The notes under the pieces are model-generated. The model did not search any database. It was not told where the DNA came from and saw only the letters and a list, made by a program, of their open reading frames with translations. The position numbers and the translations under genes were made by a program. A stretch of DNA of 64,000 nt from Phorcus lineatus (Eukaryota > Mollusca > Gastropoda > Trochida > Trochidae): NCBI GenBank assembly GCA_921293015.1, contig OV121081.1, forward strand, positions 48,881,877-48,945,876, written 5' to 3'. This document shows positions 26,601-36,858 of this stretch, piece after piece; position 1 is the first letter of the stretch, and the number at the start of each line of letters is the position of its first letter.

Positions 26601-29600
26601 TTTGTTTCGCAAACACAAAAATCAATATATCATAATAGAGTTGACTTTGCTAATTTTGTAATTGCCAAAATCTTAAGAGGGTACCTTTGATTGTTTGACA
26701 GATAACTTCCTGCCCCTCATTTTATTTTAATGTTAGTCAAATCTCATTTGGAATCAGCTTGATATGACATTGTTCAGTTATTCTCAAGATATATAGGACT
26801 TGTGTGGCTAGTGCATCATAACTTGATGAGGGAGACATTTGATTACTCCAAATGTTGATGTTTTTAAGAAACCATTTGGTTGTTTGTAAATTGAAACAAA
26901 ATAAGGTATCATTACTGGAGTATGGAAACAAATGATTAAATTTCAATTACATTAATTTCAAATTGTTGTAAAAAAATTTATATATTACTTATATTTGAAC
27001 TCTTCCATTGTTTGAATGTATAATAGTCAAAATGAACTCATTATTTTTGCAGTATGTGGCAGCTTTTGCTGTGTCAGCAATTTCATCAAACTGGGAAAGA
27101 ATAGGAAAACCTTTTAATCCTCTTCTTGGAGAAACATATGAGCTTGAAAGGTGAGGTTAAAAGAGAAATATATTAATCACGGTGTTCTTATTCTGGAATT
27201 AACTATGCTTGGCCAGAATTAAAATTTATTTTCATTCTCATCATAATGTTAATATCATATTCATGTATCCATTAAAAAATATTATGAAATCATTTTTTGA
27301 TGAATTCACATTTACAATTTACAAAGTATTTTATGGCAAAGACAGTGTTTTATTCCGCCATCATTTTCAACATTCAATCAGGTCAAAACTTTATATTTGT
27401 TATTTTAATTTAGAGTGTTAAGTTTTGATTGCAACCTATCCCATAAAGTGCTTCACTTGTATCAGTGGTCACTCAGGAAGAAATCACTCAAGTAACCAGC
27501 TGTAGGGGAGGAATTCATGTTGACTATTGACATTGTTTCTGTTTCAGACCTGACCTTGGTTACAAACTGGTGGGCGAGCAGGTATCACACCACCCCCCAG
27601 TCAGTGCCCTCCATGTGTCCTCTCCCTCGTATACCTTCCATGGATCCATCAACCCTAAACTCAAGTTCTGGGGAAAGTCTGTCGAGATTAACCCCAAGGG
27701 AACCATCACACTAGAGTTGAAAGGGTGAGTGACGTTTGCTGGGACAACAAGACATGAGAAATTAGTAGCAGAGATCAACTTTCAATAGCTCTGTATTTTC
27801 ATGGATGTTTTGACCTGGTCATGCAATGGCTTGTAATAGGTTGAGATGGTTTCCCTTAATTACTGAACTTGAACATATGCTACTGGTAGATTTCTAAAAA
27901 TCTTGAGTTGATATTGACTTTATTTTTGCCTGAATGGTTTATGACATAGGCCTACGTAAAGATATACCCATATGAAAAAAAAGGTTATAGTTTACATGTG
28001 TATATTTCCCATGGGGAAACATTCTTTTGGTAAGATAACACTGCCCTCGTTAATTGTTCATGCTTCAAGTGTCCACTGCTCAAATTCTTTTGATTTTCAC
28101 TTTTTTCTCTTGCAGTCATAATGAAGTTTACACCTGGTCCAATGTCAACTGTTGTGTGCACAACATCATTGTGGGCAAACTCTGGGTGGAACATGTAAGT
28201 TGACTTATCAAATATAATCTTTAATGATAAACAATTCTTTGATAAGATGGCTTTAATTACAAAAAGTTAACTACTGGATAAAGCCACAGTCTAAGGGAGG
28301 TAACCCATCACTATCGTTTTTGTTGCTCACTTGTTTAGGCATGTGATATTGTATGAATGATTATTCTACAGTATGGAACAATGGAGGTTATCAACCATTC
28401 AACAAAACATAAGGCTGTCCTCAACTTCAAGCAGGGCGGCTGGTTCGGGAAAGATTTACACAAAGTTGAAGGTTACATTTACGATTCAAGGTAATTACTT
28501 GGAGAATGTACTCCTAACTAATGGTTTAAGTAAGAGAATCTCTGGAGTGAAAGTTATATCTTCTTCAGTTGACTTAAAAGTATGTTTTCCCTTGTACGTA
28601 AATTGACGATGTCTTCTTGGTCCAACCATGTTTTTGAGGAATCAGCCATGGCATAAATATTATCAAAACTAAAGGATTCAAGTATCTGGGGAATATCAAA
28701 GTCTAACAATACAATCTATCTATGGTAACTGACTATTTTCTTTCTGTTTAATGTTTCAGCAAGAGAAAATGTCGAGCACTGTACGGTAACTGGGTGTTGG
28801 GAATGTTTGCATCAGACGCTGATGATTTTGATGCTTACATGAAAAGCAATGCTTCAAACTCATCCCCAAGCCATAATTCATTCCCAAAGGTAATGTTCAG
28901 AGGGTCTGAATGAAATATTTGCAAAACATGCTTGTGAAGAATTTATAAGAATTTCTTTTGAAAAAAAAAAGCAAGTTGATTGAACAATATTGTCTCTAAG
29001 GTCATTATGACAAAGCTCTTTGAATTGTTTTAATTCGAAATGGCTCTTTTGTATCCAGAATATTATTTATCAATTGCATAGGATAAAATCACTCAAAATG
29101 TTTTCTGATTTCCTGAATCATGGCCATAGATTCATTTATGTGACCCTAAAATTTGGAGTTATGTGATGAATTTGAAAGATATCTAATTTAATGTAACACT
29201 AAGCAAAAGATATTACAATCTCTTTATATAAAGGATTATAACATGTACAGACAGTAAGATACAGGATCTCACCTGCAGGCCAATGGTGCAGCATCAGCTT
29301 CTAAGGGTGCCGGTGACGATGTAGCAGATGACATTCCAAGTAAAAACTTCCAGCCATATGACCTTGGCCTTTCCAGCCAGCTGACCTTGTGGACAGCCTG
29401 TCCGCGACCTGTGGATTCTCATCAGGTGAGAGGTCTTCTGAATTTCTGATTTGGTCAAGAAGACTATTCTGCAGAACAGTACATTTGCAGGTCTTTAGTT
29501 TTCAATAGCTTGATGAAATGCCAGGACACTTATGATATTCATCAACATAAAAAATAATATACCCCTTCTCTGTGATGTGTGTATATATATATGCAATATA

Positions 29601-31825
29601 TAGATTCCATAGCTCTTTAGAAACATTTTAAATTATGTCAAATGATTTTATTAGATCATGAAAATATTTTCATTTTAAATCACCTCAACTTTGTAAAACA
29701 AAACAAAGCTTTGGCGACTTGAATATCTTCCAAACATAACCTCGGAGCTATTTGGAACAGAATGTTAAATTGATTGACCCTGCAAAATTGTGTTAATATT
29801 TTTCCAATTAACAAAACGTTTCTTGATCTTTTCAGTATTTCTGCTTTACATCATTTGCCATGGGTTTGAATGAAATCAGAGAGGGAATGGTGGGTAGACT
29901 GCCCCCTACAGACTCCCGACTGAGGCCAGATATACGACTACTGGAGGATGGAAATATTGGTACGTACACAGACTTGACAAACACAGAACGGGAAAGTGTT
30001 AGCAGCTTAGGGTAGACCTGCAGGAGTTGTCTCCCTTCACTAACTCTGCTGTGTGGCTGTGTTTGATGTAACTACAGAGAGGTTGAGATGTGTCTTGTTG
30101 TCTGGATTTTGTAATAAAAGGCTGCAAATACTACTTGATGTTAGCCAAACTTTGTTGAGATTATATAAATCCATGCCTTTTATGATTTCATTAGAAAATT
30201 GAATGAATACATAGAATCAAGCTAGGCGGTCAACGTCAGCCCTTGTTATTGATTTAAGTTACTTAAATGATATTAAACAGTTAGGGATTGTTCACAGCTA
30301 GTTCTCATATAGGTTTAAAGTTATCCAGGAGACTTTGCAGAGATCTCTTCAACATCCACACACAGTTAAGAGCTGAAATACCGCCCAGCACTATATACAG
30401 TATCTCACTCACTCACTTCACCATCCATGTTTCTATGCTTTGCTGTAAAATAAGAATTCTGCTGTCAATAGTTGCTTTATGATCGTATTATCAAAGTACT
30501 GACATAATGAAATTGATATCAGAATTATTCATTCTTTGTCAATGGCAACTATGATAACCTTAAGACTTGTAGATGTAGTAACACTAATAATGAAGCCATA
30601 ACTCGGAGAAAGTCAACAGATAAATAAGAAATGATATGCTAAACGAGTACCTGAAGATAATACGATATAAATTGAGAATTGAAAATAAGATTGTTCGGTA
30701 ATGTGATAATATGTTTATGCAATATTATGAGCTTAAAATATTTGTATGACAAATTAAGATGATTATATATAACTGATTGATATATTTTTGGCATTGTCAA
30801 AAAGATACCAGGGAACATTTTCTGCATATATAAGCTTTTGTTGGCAACATGAAATCGGTTTAGGTTGTCAAATTGTCAAAGGAACCAAAATATCATTTAA
30901 GTGATACATTTCAACTGTGTTATCAATCATGAATTGATAACATGATGTAAAAACAGGAATATTCCCTCAAATTTTGTTTCCATAAAAAAAATCATCAATA
31001 AATATGCCTCTCTAAAATTGATGCAATCAGGCTTCTTTATAGTAGGGTAGCTCCTTCAATTGTCAAAATATGTTTTCATATTGCAAAAATATGACTATAG
31101 CTGTTAAGATGTCGGTTAAGATTCAATGTCAAGTTCAGTCAATGATTTCTCTGCTCAGATGCTGCAGCCCTGGAGAAGAACCGAGTGGAGGAGAAGCAGA
31201 GAGCAGCTCGGAAGGATCGGAAGAAGAAGAAGGCAGAGTGGACACCTCAGTGAGTTGATGAGTTCATTAATGTGACTGTTCTATTGGCTTATGGGCCCAT
31301 GATCTTGTCTGTTAACACTATGGTAGAGATACCCGCCATGCATGAAGTGAATTTTCAGTTTGATAAAGTTGAAATATATGTATCTATGCAATATTAAAAA
31401 ATTAGCAAACAATTAATGATTGGACTGATCAACAATGACGTATCATGCTGTAGCAAGGTTTTAATTGCTCATGTCACCAATGAATGGCATTTTCAGAGGT
31501 TTCATTTTGTTAAAGTTGTGTATACTATCATGTCAAATTATCAACTGAAATGCAACATATTACCCTTTAAACCATTTTTTTCCACTTCATTCTATAGCAA
31601 TGTATTATGAGTGCATATGTGTAAACGGGAATATTCCATTTTCAACAGTCATTTCCACTAAAAATGCCCAAATGAACCAGCTCTCCAACATATCTTACAT
31701 GCTTCTCTCTTCATTGTTTCAGATGGTTTGAGCAGTCGACCAACCCGTACACAGGCAAGGATGACTGGCTATTTAAGGAGGAGTACTGGAACCGTGAATG
31801 GAGCAGGTGCCCTGATATATTCTGA
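17622..31825 (+). CDS. OSBPL2: Oxysterol-binding-protein-related protein (ORP1/ORP2 group), lipid-binding domain; 11 coding exons, 5' end missing
   Basis: Joined exons 17622-17697, 26335-26469, 27053-27150, 27548-27724, 28116-28194, 28372-28490, 28760-28889, 29279-29425, 29836-29959, 31159-31249 and 31723-31825 encode 425 complete residues and a stop. Every junction is GT-AG and keeps frame. Seen: [21 protein letters not shown], then [13 protein letters not shown], the family fingerprint [45 protein letters not shown], a basic EEKQRAAR helix and a C-terminus ending CPDIF. Known of the family: the domain is a beta-barrel that carries sterol or PI4P between membranes at contact sites; the HH pair and basic residues hold the PI4P head group. 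The wording around exons 1-2 and the C-terminus fits vertebrate ORP1 and ORP2, which probably share one invertebrate ancestor, so the symbol marks the group, not strict orthology. Exon 1 starts inside a codon, so upstream exons (ORP1-type ankyrin/PH parts or a short ORP2-type leader) must exist. No frameshift or missing key residue is seen. Confidence 0.93.
20862..21081 (+). mobile_element. SINE, diverged, within ORP intron 1
   Basis: Same family as 3843-4159: CAGGGGCTCGGCAACTTTG, GTCTGCAGTAGAGAAG, CAATGCTACACTGAATTT and an ATATAAGTGAAATACTC tail ending in CTCACCTCACCT. The tRNA-like head is missing or too diverged to see. Confidence 0.75.
21208..21671. mobile_element. hAT-like non-autonomous element (~465 bp) in ORP intron 1
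   Basis: Terminal inverted repeats CAGGGCTCCAGATAA and TTATCTGGAGCCCT. CAGGG...CCCTG-like ends suggest hAT. Flanks share TATGA-T/TATGA-G, too imperfect to prove an 8-bp duplication. No transposase frame. Confidence 0.7.
24838..24900 (-). repeat. Remnant of SINE 3' end, minus strand
   Basis: TTCAAGAGTATTTCACTT is the reverse complement of the SINE tail segment AAGTGAAATACTCTTGAA, followed by a diverged AGCAGGGAAA block. Too short for more than a fragment call. Confidence 0.45.
26335..26469 (+). CDS. OSBPL2: ORP gene, visible exon 2 (lid and first helices)
   Basis: 45 codons in phase 0, between acceptor TTTTTTGCAG and donor GTAGGG. Encodes [14 protein letters not shown], the N-terminal lid region that closes the lipid pocket in this family, then [15 protein letters not shown] and a PVKRMQ end typical of the ORP1/2 group. 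Confidence 0.93.
27053..27150 (+). CDS. OSBPL2: ORP gene, visible exon 3
   Basis: 32 codons plus two bases, acceptor TTTTTGCAG and donor GTGAGG. Encodes [16 protein letters not shown] and then [15 protein letters not shown], one of the strongest conserved blocks of the family; its lysine and asparagine lie in the PI4P-binding site of characterised members. Confidence 0.94.
27548..27724 (+). CDS. OSBPL2: ORP gene, visible exon 4 with EQVSHHPP fingerprint
   Basis: Acceptor TGTTTCAG and donor GTGAGT; completes an Arg codon, gives 58 codons, and leaves two bases. Contains the invariant EQVSHHPP signature (the two histidines contact the PI4P phosphate in known structures), then [17 protein letters not shown] and GTITLELK. 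This exon alone assigns the family. Confidence 0.96.
28116..28194 (+). CDS. OSBPL2: ORP gene, visible exon 5
   Basis: Acceptor TCTCTTGCAG and donor GTAAGT. Completes a Gly codon and adds 26 codons, including HNEVYTW and [15 protein letters not shown], conserved strands of the lipid-binding barrel. Confidence 0.94.
28372..28490 (+). CDS. OSBPL2: ORP gene, visible exon 6
   Basis: 39 codons plus two bases, acceptor TTCTACAG and donor GTAATT. Encodes [35 protein letters not shown]; the LHKVEG block is conserved in ORP1/2. Confidence 0.93.
28760..28889 (+). CDS. OSBPL2: ORP gene, visible exon 7
   Basis: Completes a Ser codon, then 43 codons; acceptor AATGTTTCAG, donor GTAATG. Encodes [11 protein letters not shown], matching the family's K-K-K-L-x-x-Y-G-K-W strand, and then a Ser/Asn-rich stretch that falls in the variable loop of other family members. 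Confidence 0.92.
29279..29425 (+). CDS. OSBPL2: ORP gene, visible exon 8
   Basis: 49 codons in phase 0, acceptor CACCTGCAG and donor GTGAGA. The first half is a low-complexity, acidic variable linker (DDVADDIP); the second returns to the domain with [19 protein letters not shown], the counterpart of the LLWR-x-x-PRP segment of vertebrate ORP1/2. Confidence 0.92.
29836..29959 (+). CDS. OSBPL2: ORP gene, visible exon 9
   Basis: 41 codons plus one base; acceptor CTTTTCAG, donor GTACGT. Encodes [14 protein letters not shown] and [20 protein letters not shown]. The TDxRLRPDIR block is diagnostic of the family's C-terminal part. Confidence 0.94.
31159..31249 (+). CDS. OSBPL2: ORP gene, visible exon 10 (basic helix)
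   Basis: Completes an Asp codon, then 29 codons and two bases; acceptor TCTGCTCAG, donor GTGAGT. Encodes [16 protein letters not shown] followed by a lysine-rich run and AEWTP. The EEKQR helix supplies PI4P-contacting basic residues in known members. Confidence 0.93.
31723..31825 (+). CDS. OSBPL2: ORP gene, last coding exon
   Basis: Acceptor CATTGTTTCAG; completes a Gln codon, then 33 codons and TGA at 31823-31825. Encodes [23 protein letters not shown] and the terminal CPDIF, matching the WF-x-NPY-x-G-x-x-DW and CPDIY ends of ORP1/2. Confidence 0.94.
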
Positions 31826-34800
31826 TGACGGACACCAACACTAGCTCTAGGTGTACATAGGACTTAACTAGGATATGCAATGTGTACATAGGAGGTTCCA
31901 GGACAGTGACCGCCTCACTATATCAGCATTTTATGGAAATAGAATGAGACTTGACAGCTCTGGACAGGAAAAAGTTAAGAAATGTGATGTGGAAATGGGA
32001 AGTTTTACGGAAGTGTTTCAAGAGTTTGTGGCTGAAATAATGCTCTAAACAATAAATCACATAAGGGTTTGCCTATGGGTTTGTGGTGTAAGAAAATAAG
32101 AGTAAATCGGGAAGGATGATGAAGTTGCCTTCACTGATTTGTCATTGAGGAAATGATTGAACGAGAGTTTTTCCTATGGTTTCCTGACATTTTAGTGTAG
32201 AAGCATGCTATTGGAGAACTGAAATATTCAAGCAGGAATGTTAAAAGGAAGAGTTTATCTTTTATTCACTAGTGGAGAAGAGGAAAAGTAAAGGAATTTG
32301 GATGAGGACCCTTGAAACAGATTGCATACCTTTATCATTTACCTCACCTTTTGCCAACAAATATTCAACAATGAATGTACTCAAAAACTCATCTGTAAAA
32401 ACAATTTGCTATGGAAAATATATTACGGTTCCAGTTATTAGGACAAGAATGACAGCATATGAAACCTTTGTTAATACCTTGTCTCTGCCAATATCTTCAC
32501 TAGTCTAAACTTTGCACACAAAAAACTGACCATGGCCAGATATTTTTGGCTTATTACTGTTACTTTTTGTGTGAAATAATTGTTAAGTCAGGGAGGTTGA
32601 TAAGGAAGAAAAATTGGCCTAAAAATCTGCATGACAATATCTCTGTATATTTAGGAAACTGTCAATAGACATGTTAGTAAAACCACACTCCTAAATGAAG
32701 GGTTGAACCCAGACCATAGACTCCTAGTTGTCAATCACCACTGTTGTACTACACTCTAGAATCAATATGCAAATAGTCACACAAGTGTCTCTTTTTTAAT
32801 CTGTAAGTCATCGAACAAACCAGTCCAAACACAAGTAGAGTAGCTAGGAAATGAGTGTTGTTTTGACAGGGTTCTTAGACATTATGATGTGGACCGATCT
32901 CATGTTATTTGTTTCCAATGTTTTACTTTTTTAAGCATAATTGGTTTCCCTGTTAATACGCTTCAATTTATTATTCATATTTGACAAATGGGTAAATGAC
33001 ATAAATTTGAAATAATTACTTTGTATACTCTTCGCCTACTATCTAAAATAACAAATATTCCTTAGTTTTTAAGCTTGGCTTTAATTCACTTTTGAATTGG
33101 TTAATATTACAGTAAATGAATAATTAGTATTAATCATAATATATCAAATTATTTTTGTAGGATACTGAATGTTAATTTTGATTTAACAACATTAGGATGG
33201 AGTTGACACATGCTTTCTGATGTTTTAAAAACCTTGAACAGGACTCAAATGTTTAGCCAGTTGTTATCAACAATATCTAAATTTGCATCAGCTTTGTAAA
33301 TTGGTTTTCCATTTAAAATAGAATAAAACCTACCCACAATGCCTGTGATGTCCTACTCTAGTAACCCTTGCAAAATTGGGGAGCTTTTTGATTGGCAAAC
33401 TTGAAACTTGATTTGGAAAATCACAAAGCAACCCACATGACCATTGAATACTAGTAAATGATAGTTGCAAATATCTTCTTTCTCTCTACTAACTCGTGTT
33501 TAAGTTTTGCAAGTTTGTGGTTACTTCATAGTCACACAATAGTGTTACAGTGGTCTTTGGTCTTCATAAATGTCATAAATGATTAAAGTCTGTCTGTCAT
33601 TCAGTTTGTTTCTTCTGTATTGAATTGTTCCATAAAACATTAACTGAAAATAGTCGTCAATCTGATGTATTTATTTGCCAGGAACTCATTAAGATCGGTC
33701 TCATATTCGATTAAAGTTGTACAAAGGAATGAATGGTGTTCATTCATATGAACGATAGCAATTGTTATGATATTGTTGTTGTAATATTATCATGTCTTGT
33801 TGTTTGTTTATATACTCATGGCCATGACCAAGTTGATTTTGTAAACCAACTTTTCCAATATAATAAAGGTTTTCAAGATATATGTTTGAGCACTAAATTT
33901 TTACTTGAAAGGTGCTTATGTCAGTTATGGTAAGCTATTGTTGATATTAGTTTTGAGATTCTGATATGACTTCACGAAATAACATATTTAGGGGTCAGAT
34001 GCCAGATAATGAAACTCAGAGATTTTAAATACAGCAATTGTTTTACAAGTAGGTGCCTAATGTGTTATCAATTGAGATATTTTGACAGTGTAATAGTAGT
34101 GGGAATAAATTTTGTCTGTTGAAACTAAACATCCAACATTCATTGTGGTATTTTAAAAATGCTGTTGTTTTTGTATTCAAGAAATGTACAATATTAGTTT
34201 TTTTGAATGTCGATTTCCAATGAATTTGTCCATGGTGATTCTGAAATAATATTTGTTGGTCTAACACAAGTTAAAGTCATATACTCACTTTTGTAAAGAA
34301 ACTAATTGTTCATGCCGAGCAGAAAGATGATCACTTACACCAATCATTCCTGTCGCGTTTCTAATAATCATCATTTTTATACCCCTTTTACAATGTAGGT
34401 GAAACCGCTTATTGGCATATATAAGTGCTCCCCATTACAGTTGCTTGCGAATTCTGTATACTGAGAAATCTAGTAATTGCATTGCCGATACGTTTATGAC
34501 AGAGGCATTTTTCCTCGTTTAGTTTATAAATTTTTTATGATGTTTTTGTATTTGTAGAAGGTAAGCATAAGCTTTTATCATTGCATTTTCAGTTGGGAAA
34601 TTTCTTGTGTTCTACATCACAACTTTGACATGCGAAATGACATGGTAAGGCTAATTGTACAAGAATGGGGGAGGGGTAGGGTGTTTTGAGTTTCAATATT
34701 GAGGGCAAAGATATGAAAACTTTGAAAAATTGTTGCAAACCTCAGAGGAAAGATTGATGTGAGTGATGAACTATTTGCCTGGTGTGCCTTTCAAAAGTGA

Positions 34801-35830
34801 GTCAAAGGACATATCTGTACACAGCAAATGTTGGGTCTCAAAAGAGTCATTATACATATGTTAAGGTTATTATGTTGTGTCTTTTAAAGAAGCTAGTGGC
34901 TAGGTATTGGCTTGAGAAATTAATACTGAGTGTCTTAGAAAGAAAAAATATCTTTCAAAGGTCTCTGTTCTGGTTCATAAGCTAACAAAGCAATATTCTC
35001 TACAGAGTAGTGTCATGGAGTCTTATTGTTGAGAAATCACAAATTTTATTTAAATACAACTCCATCTGACAAGTTCTTAAAGCCAAATGTTTCTGTATTT
35101 CCCCATCACAGAATGAAAATGAAAGTTAAGGTTTGGATTTGTCTTTCAACCAATTAAATTCATGTAGGAATGTAGTTTATAACTATATAAAATTTTAGAC
35201 AGAGAAGAAGGTTTTGTGTGTCTGCAATATTGTCAAATATAAGCCTATTTGTGGAAAGTAAAGCATAATAGCATTGACTGTCATTATTTAGCTTTGTATT
35301 GTGTGTATAACAATTACATTATTCACTGTGAATTTGTGCAGCTTAAGATCCAATCTATAAAAAATCTGTAAACAATGGAGTTATTTCACTTACATAGATT
35401 AATGGACAAGCCATTTTAAAAGTAATTTTTCAGGATAATTTTGGCTCCCATTTTAAAGTGTTCTTTCATCAGTTGACTATCGGTTAATTGCTCATTATTT
35501 GTCACTTTCTCATAATGGATATCATAAAAACAGTTATGACCAAAAGTTATAGTTACCATTTCTACAAAAAATTGAAAAAGAAATATGTTCTTTTAATTTT
35601 CACAAGCTCAAAACTGTCTTGTCCTTTAGGACGAGTTTAGTTTAGCTGAATGGTTTTATCTTATATAGGCTGGTCCCAGTCTCCTGTTATCCTGGGTTTG
35701 GTCCTGGAATTGAGCTTTGTTAAGGTGGAATACTTGTTAACTTGTTCTGTAATTTGACTGCACCAAAGTCCACCGTAGGGATTGGCATACTTGTACATAG
35801 ATTGTAATAAAACATTGCATCAGTTACTTG
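31826..35830 (+). other. Probable long 3' UTR of the ORP gene, with alternative poly(A) signals
   Basis: About 4 kb after the stop lacks recognisable transposons and long open frames, unlike most of the window. AATAAA hexamers occur at 32051-32056, 33862-33867 and 35806-35811. The last has a GT/T-rich stretch just downstream, as expected at a cleavage site. The UTR end is inference; RNA evidence would settle which signals are used. Confidence 0.45.
35806..35811 (+). terminator. Candidate distal poly(A) signal AATAAA
   Basis: AATAAA followed within about 20-30 bases by a GT/T-rich stretch (TTGGTGTTTATC). It is the best-placed candidate for the end of the longest ORP transcript; those at 32051 and 33862 would give shorter forms. 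Confidence 0.4.
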
Positions 35831-36740
35831 GTGTTTATCTTTATCAAATGAGACCTGAGAACAGTACAAATTTTGTCAGGTGATGAGAAAATGCTCTGAC
35901 ATGTACACTGTCTATAGAACATTGTTGATATCAGATTCTTCTCAAGTATTCTTGATACTGTTCCAGGCTTGAAAAAATCCCCCCTTATAGGCAGTAGATC
36001 TACAGAGGACTTTGTTAAGCTAATGGTATGGATGATGTATGCACATGTTATTAACTCAATTGAGCATAATTTCTTCCTTTGCTTTGAATAACTAAATGTA
36101 AGGATATATTGGTCTTTAGATTTGGGTATTGCCATGGATATCTTTACTTCTTCAAAGAGACAAGCTTTGACAAGTGTTGTTGGTTAAAAAAACTGCAACA
36201 CACTGAGAAAGTTAACAATACAATCAAATACTGATATTTTTAGTTCATGATTTTAAAACACAATTTATATATTCATTTGGAGAAATGGGTTTCTTCTGGT
36301 TCTGTCATCGTAAAGCATGTAAAAATTATGTTAAAACTTGGAGGTTTTCATTATAAACAAAATATAGAGGTAACTTAGCACAATGGCATTAGGATCTAGA
36401 ATAGACAGCCAATTTACTGTTATTTGCCTTGTTCCCTGTTCCTCATAAAAAAAACCTCCTTGTCATAATATCGTATGCTTAGACAACATACATATGTGTA
36501 TATATACGTGCAACTATGAGCAATTCGTGGTATGTACAATAACATTAGTGTTCGGGACAAGCTGAAATTGTGAGTGCTAACAGTAATTTTATTTTCATTC
36601 CCAAAGAAATCTGAATTCAGATATGTCCTCTTCATGGGAAGATGTCAAAAAGTATTTCAAAATTAGGAATTAAAAACTTCTCCTAAATTAAATAGTTGGA
36701 CGTAACTGCCCCTGTAACGACTTTAAATATAGTTAACGAC
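35831..36740. other. No gene recognised
   Basis: AT-rich spacer between the likely ORP transcript end and the TATA-like box at 36741. Minus-strand open frames at 35824-36135 and 36420-36635 have no recognisable content. Confidence 0.45.
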
Positions 36741-36747
36741 TATATAT
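36741..36747 (+). promoter_or_regulatory. TATA-like box upstream of the putative small gene
   Basis: TATATAT in a short, comparatively CG-containing stretch, 112 bases upstream of the ATG at 36859. A start site some 30 bases downstream would leave a 5' UTR of about 90 bases. Supportive of a gene start but weak alone in AT-rich DNA. Confidence 0.3.
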
Positions 36748-36858
36748 AACAGTGCGCACCAATACTTCGGAGATTCAACGAACGCGCAGATAATGAATAT
36801 CTCTCGATATTACTAACGATCCACACTCGGGTAATCTACCTCATAAGTTATTTAACAA

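Noticed and set aside
27517..27778. Open frames on both strands over 27517-27778
   Set aside because: They overlap ORP exon 4 in the wrong frames; the true frame carries EQVSHHPP.
31070..31258. 62-codon frame with acidic [14 protein letters not shown] tail
   Set aside because: Out-of-frame reading of ORP exon 10; the in-frame reading matches the family.
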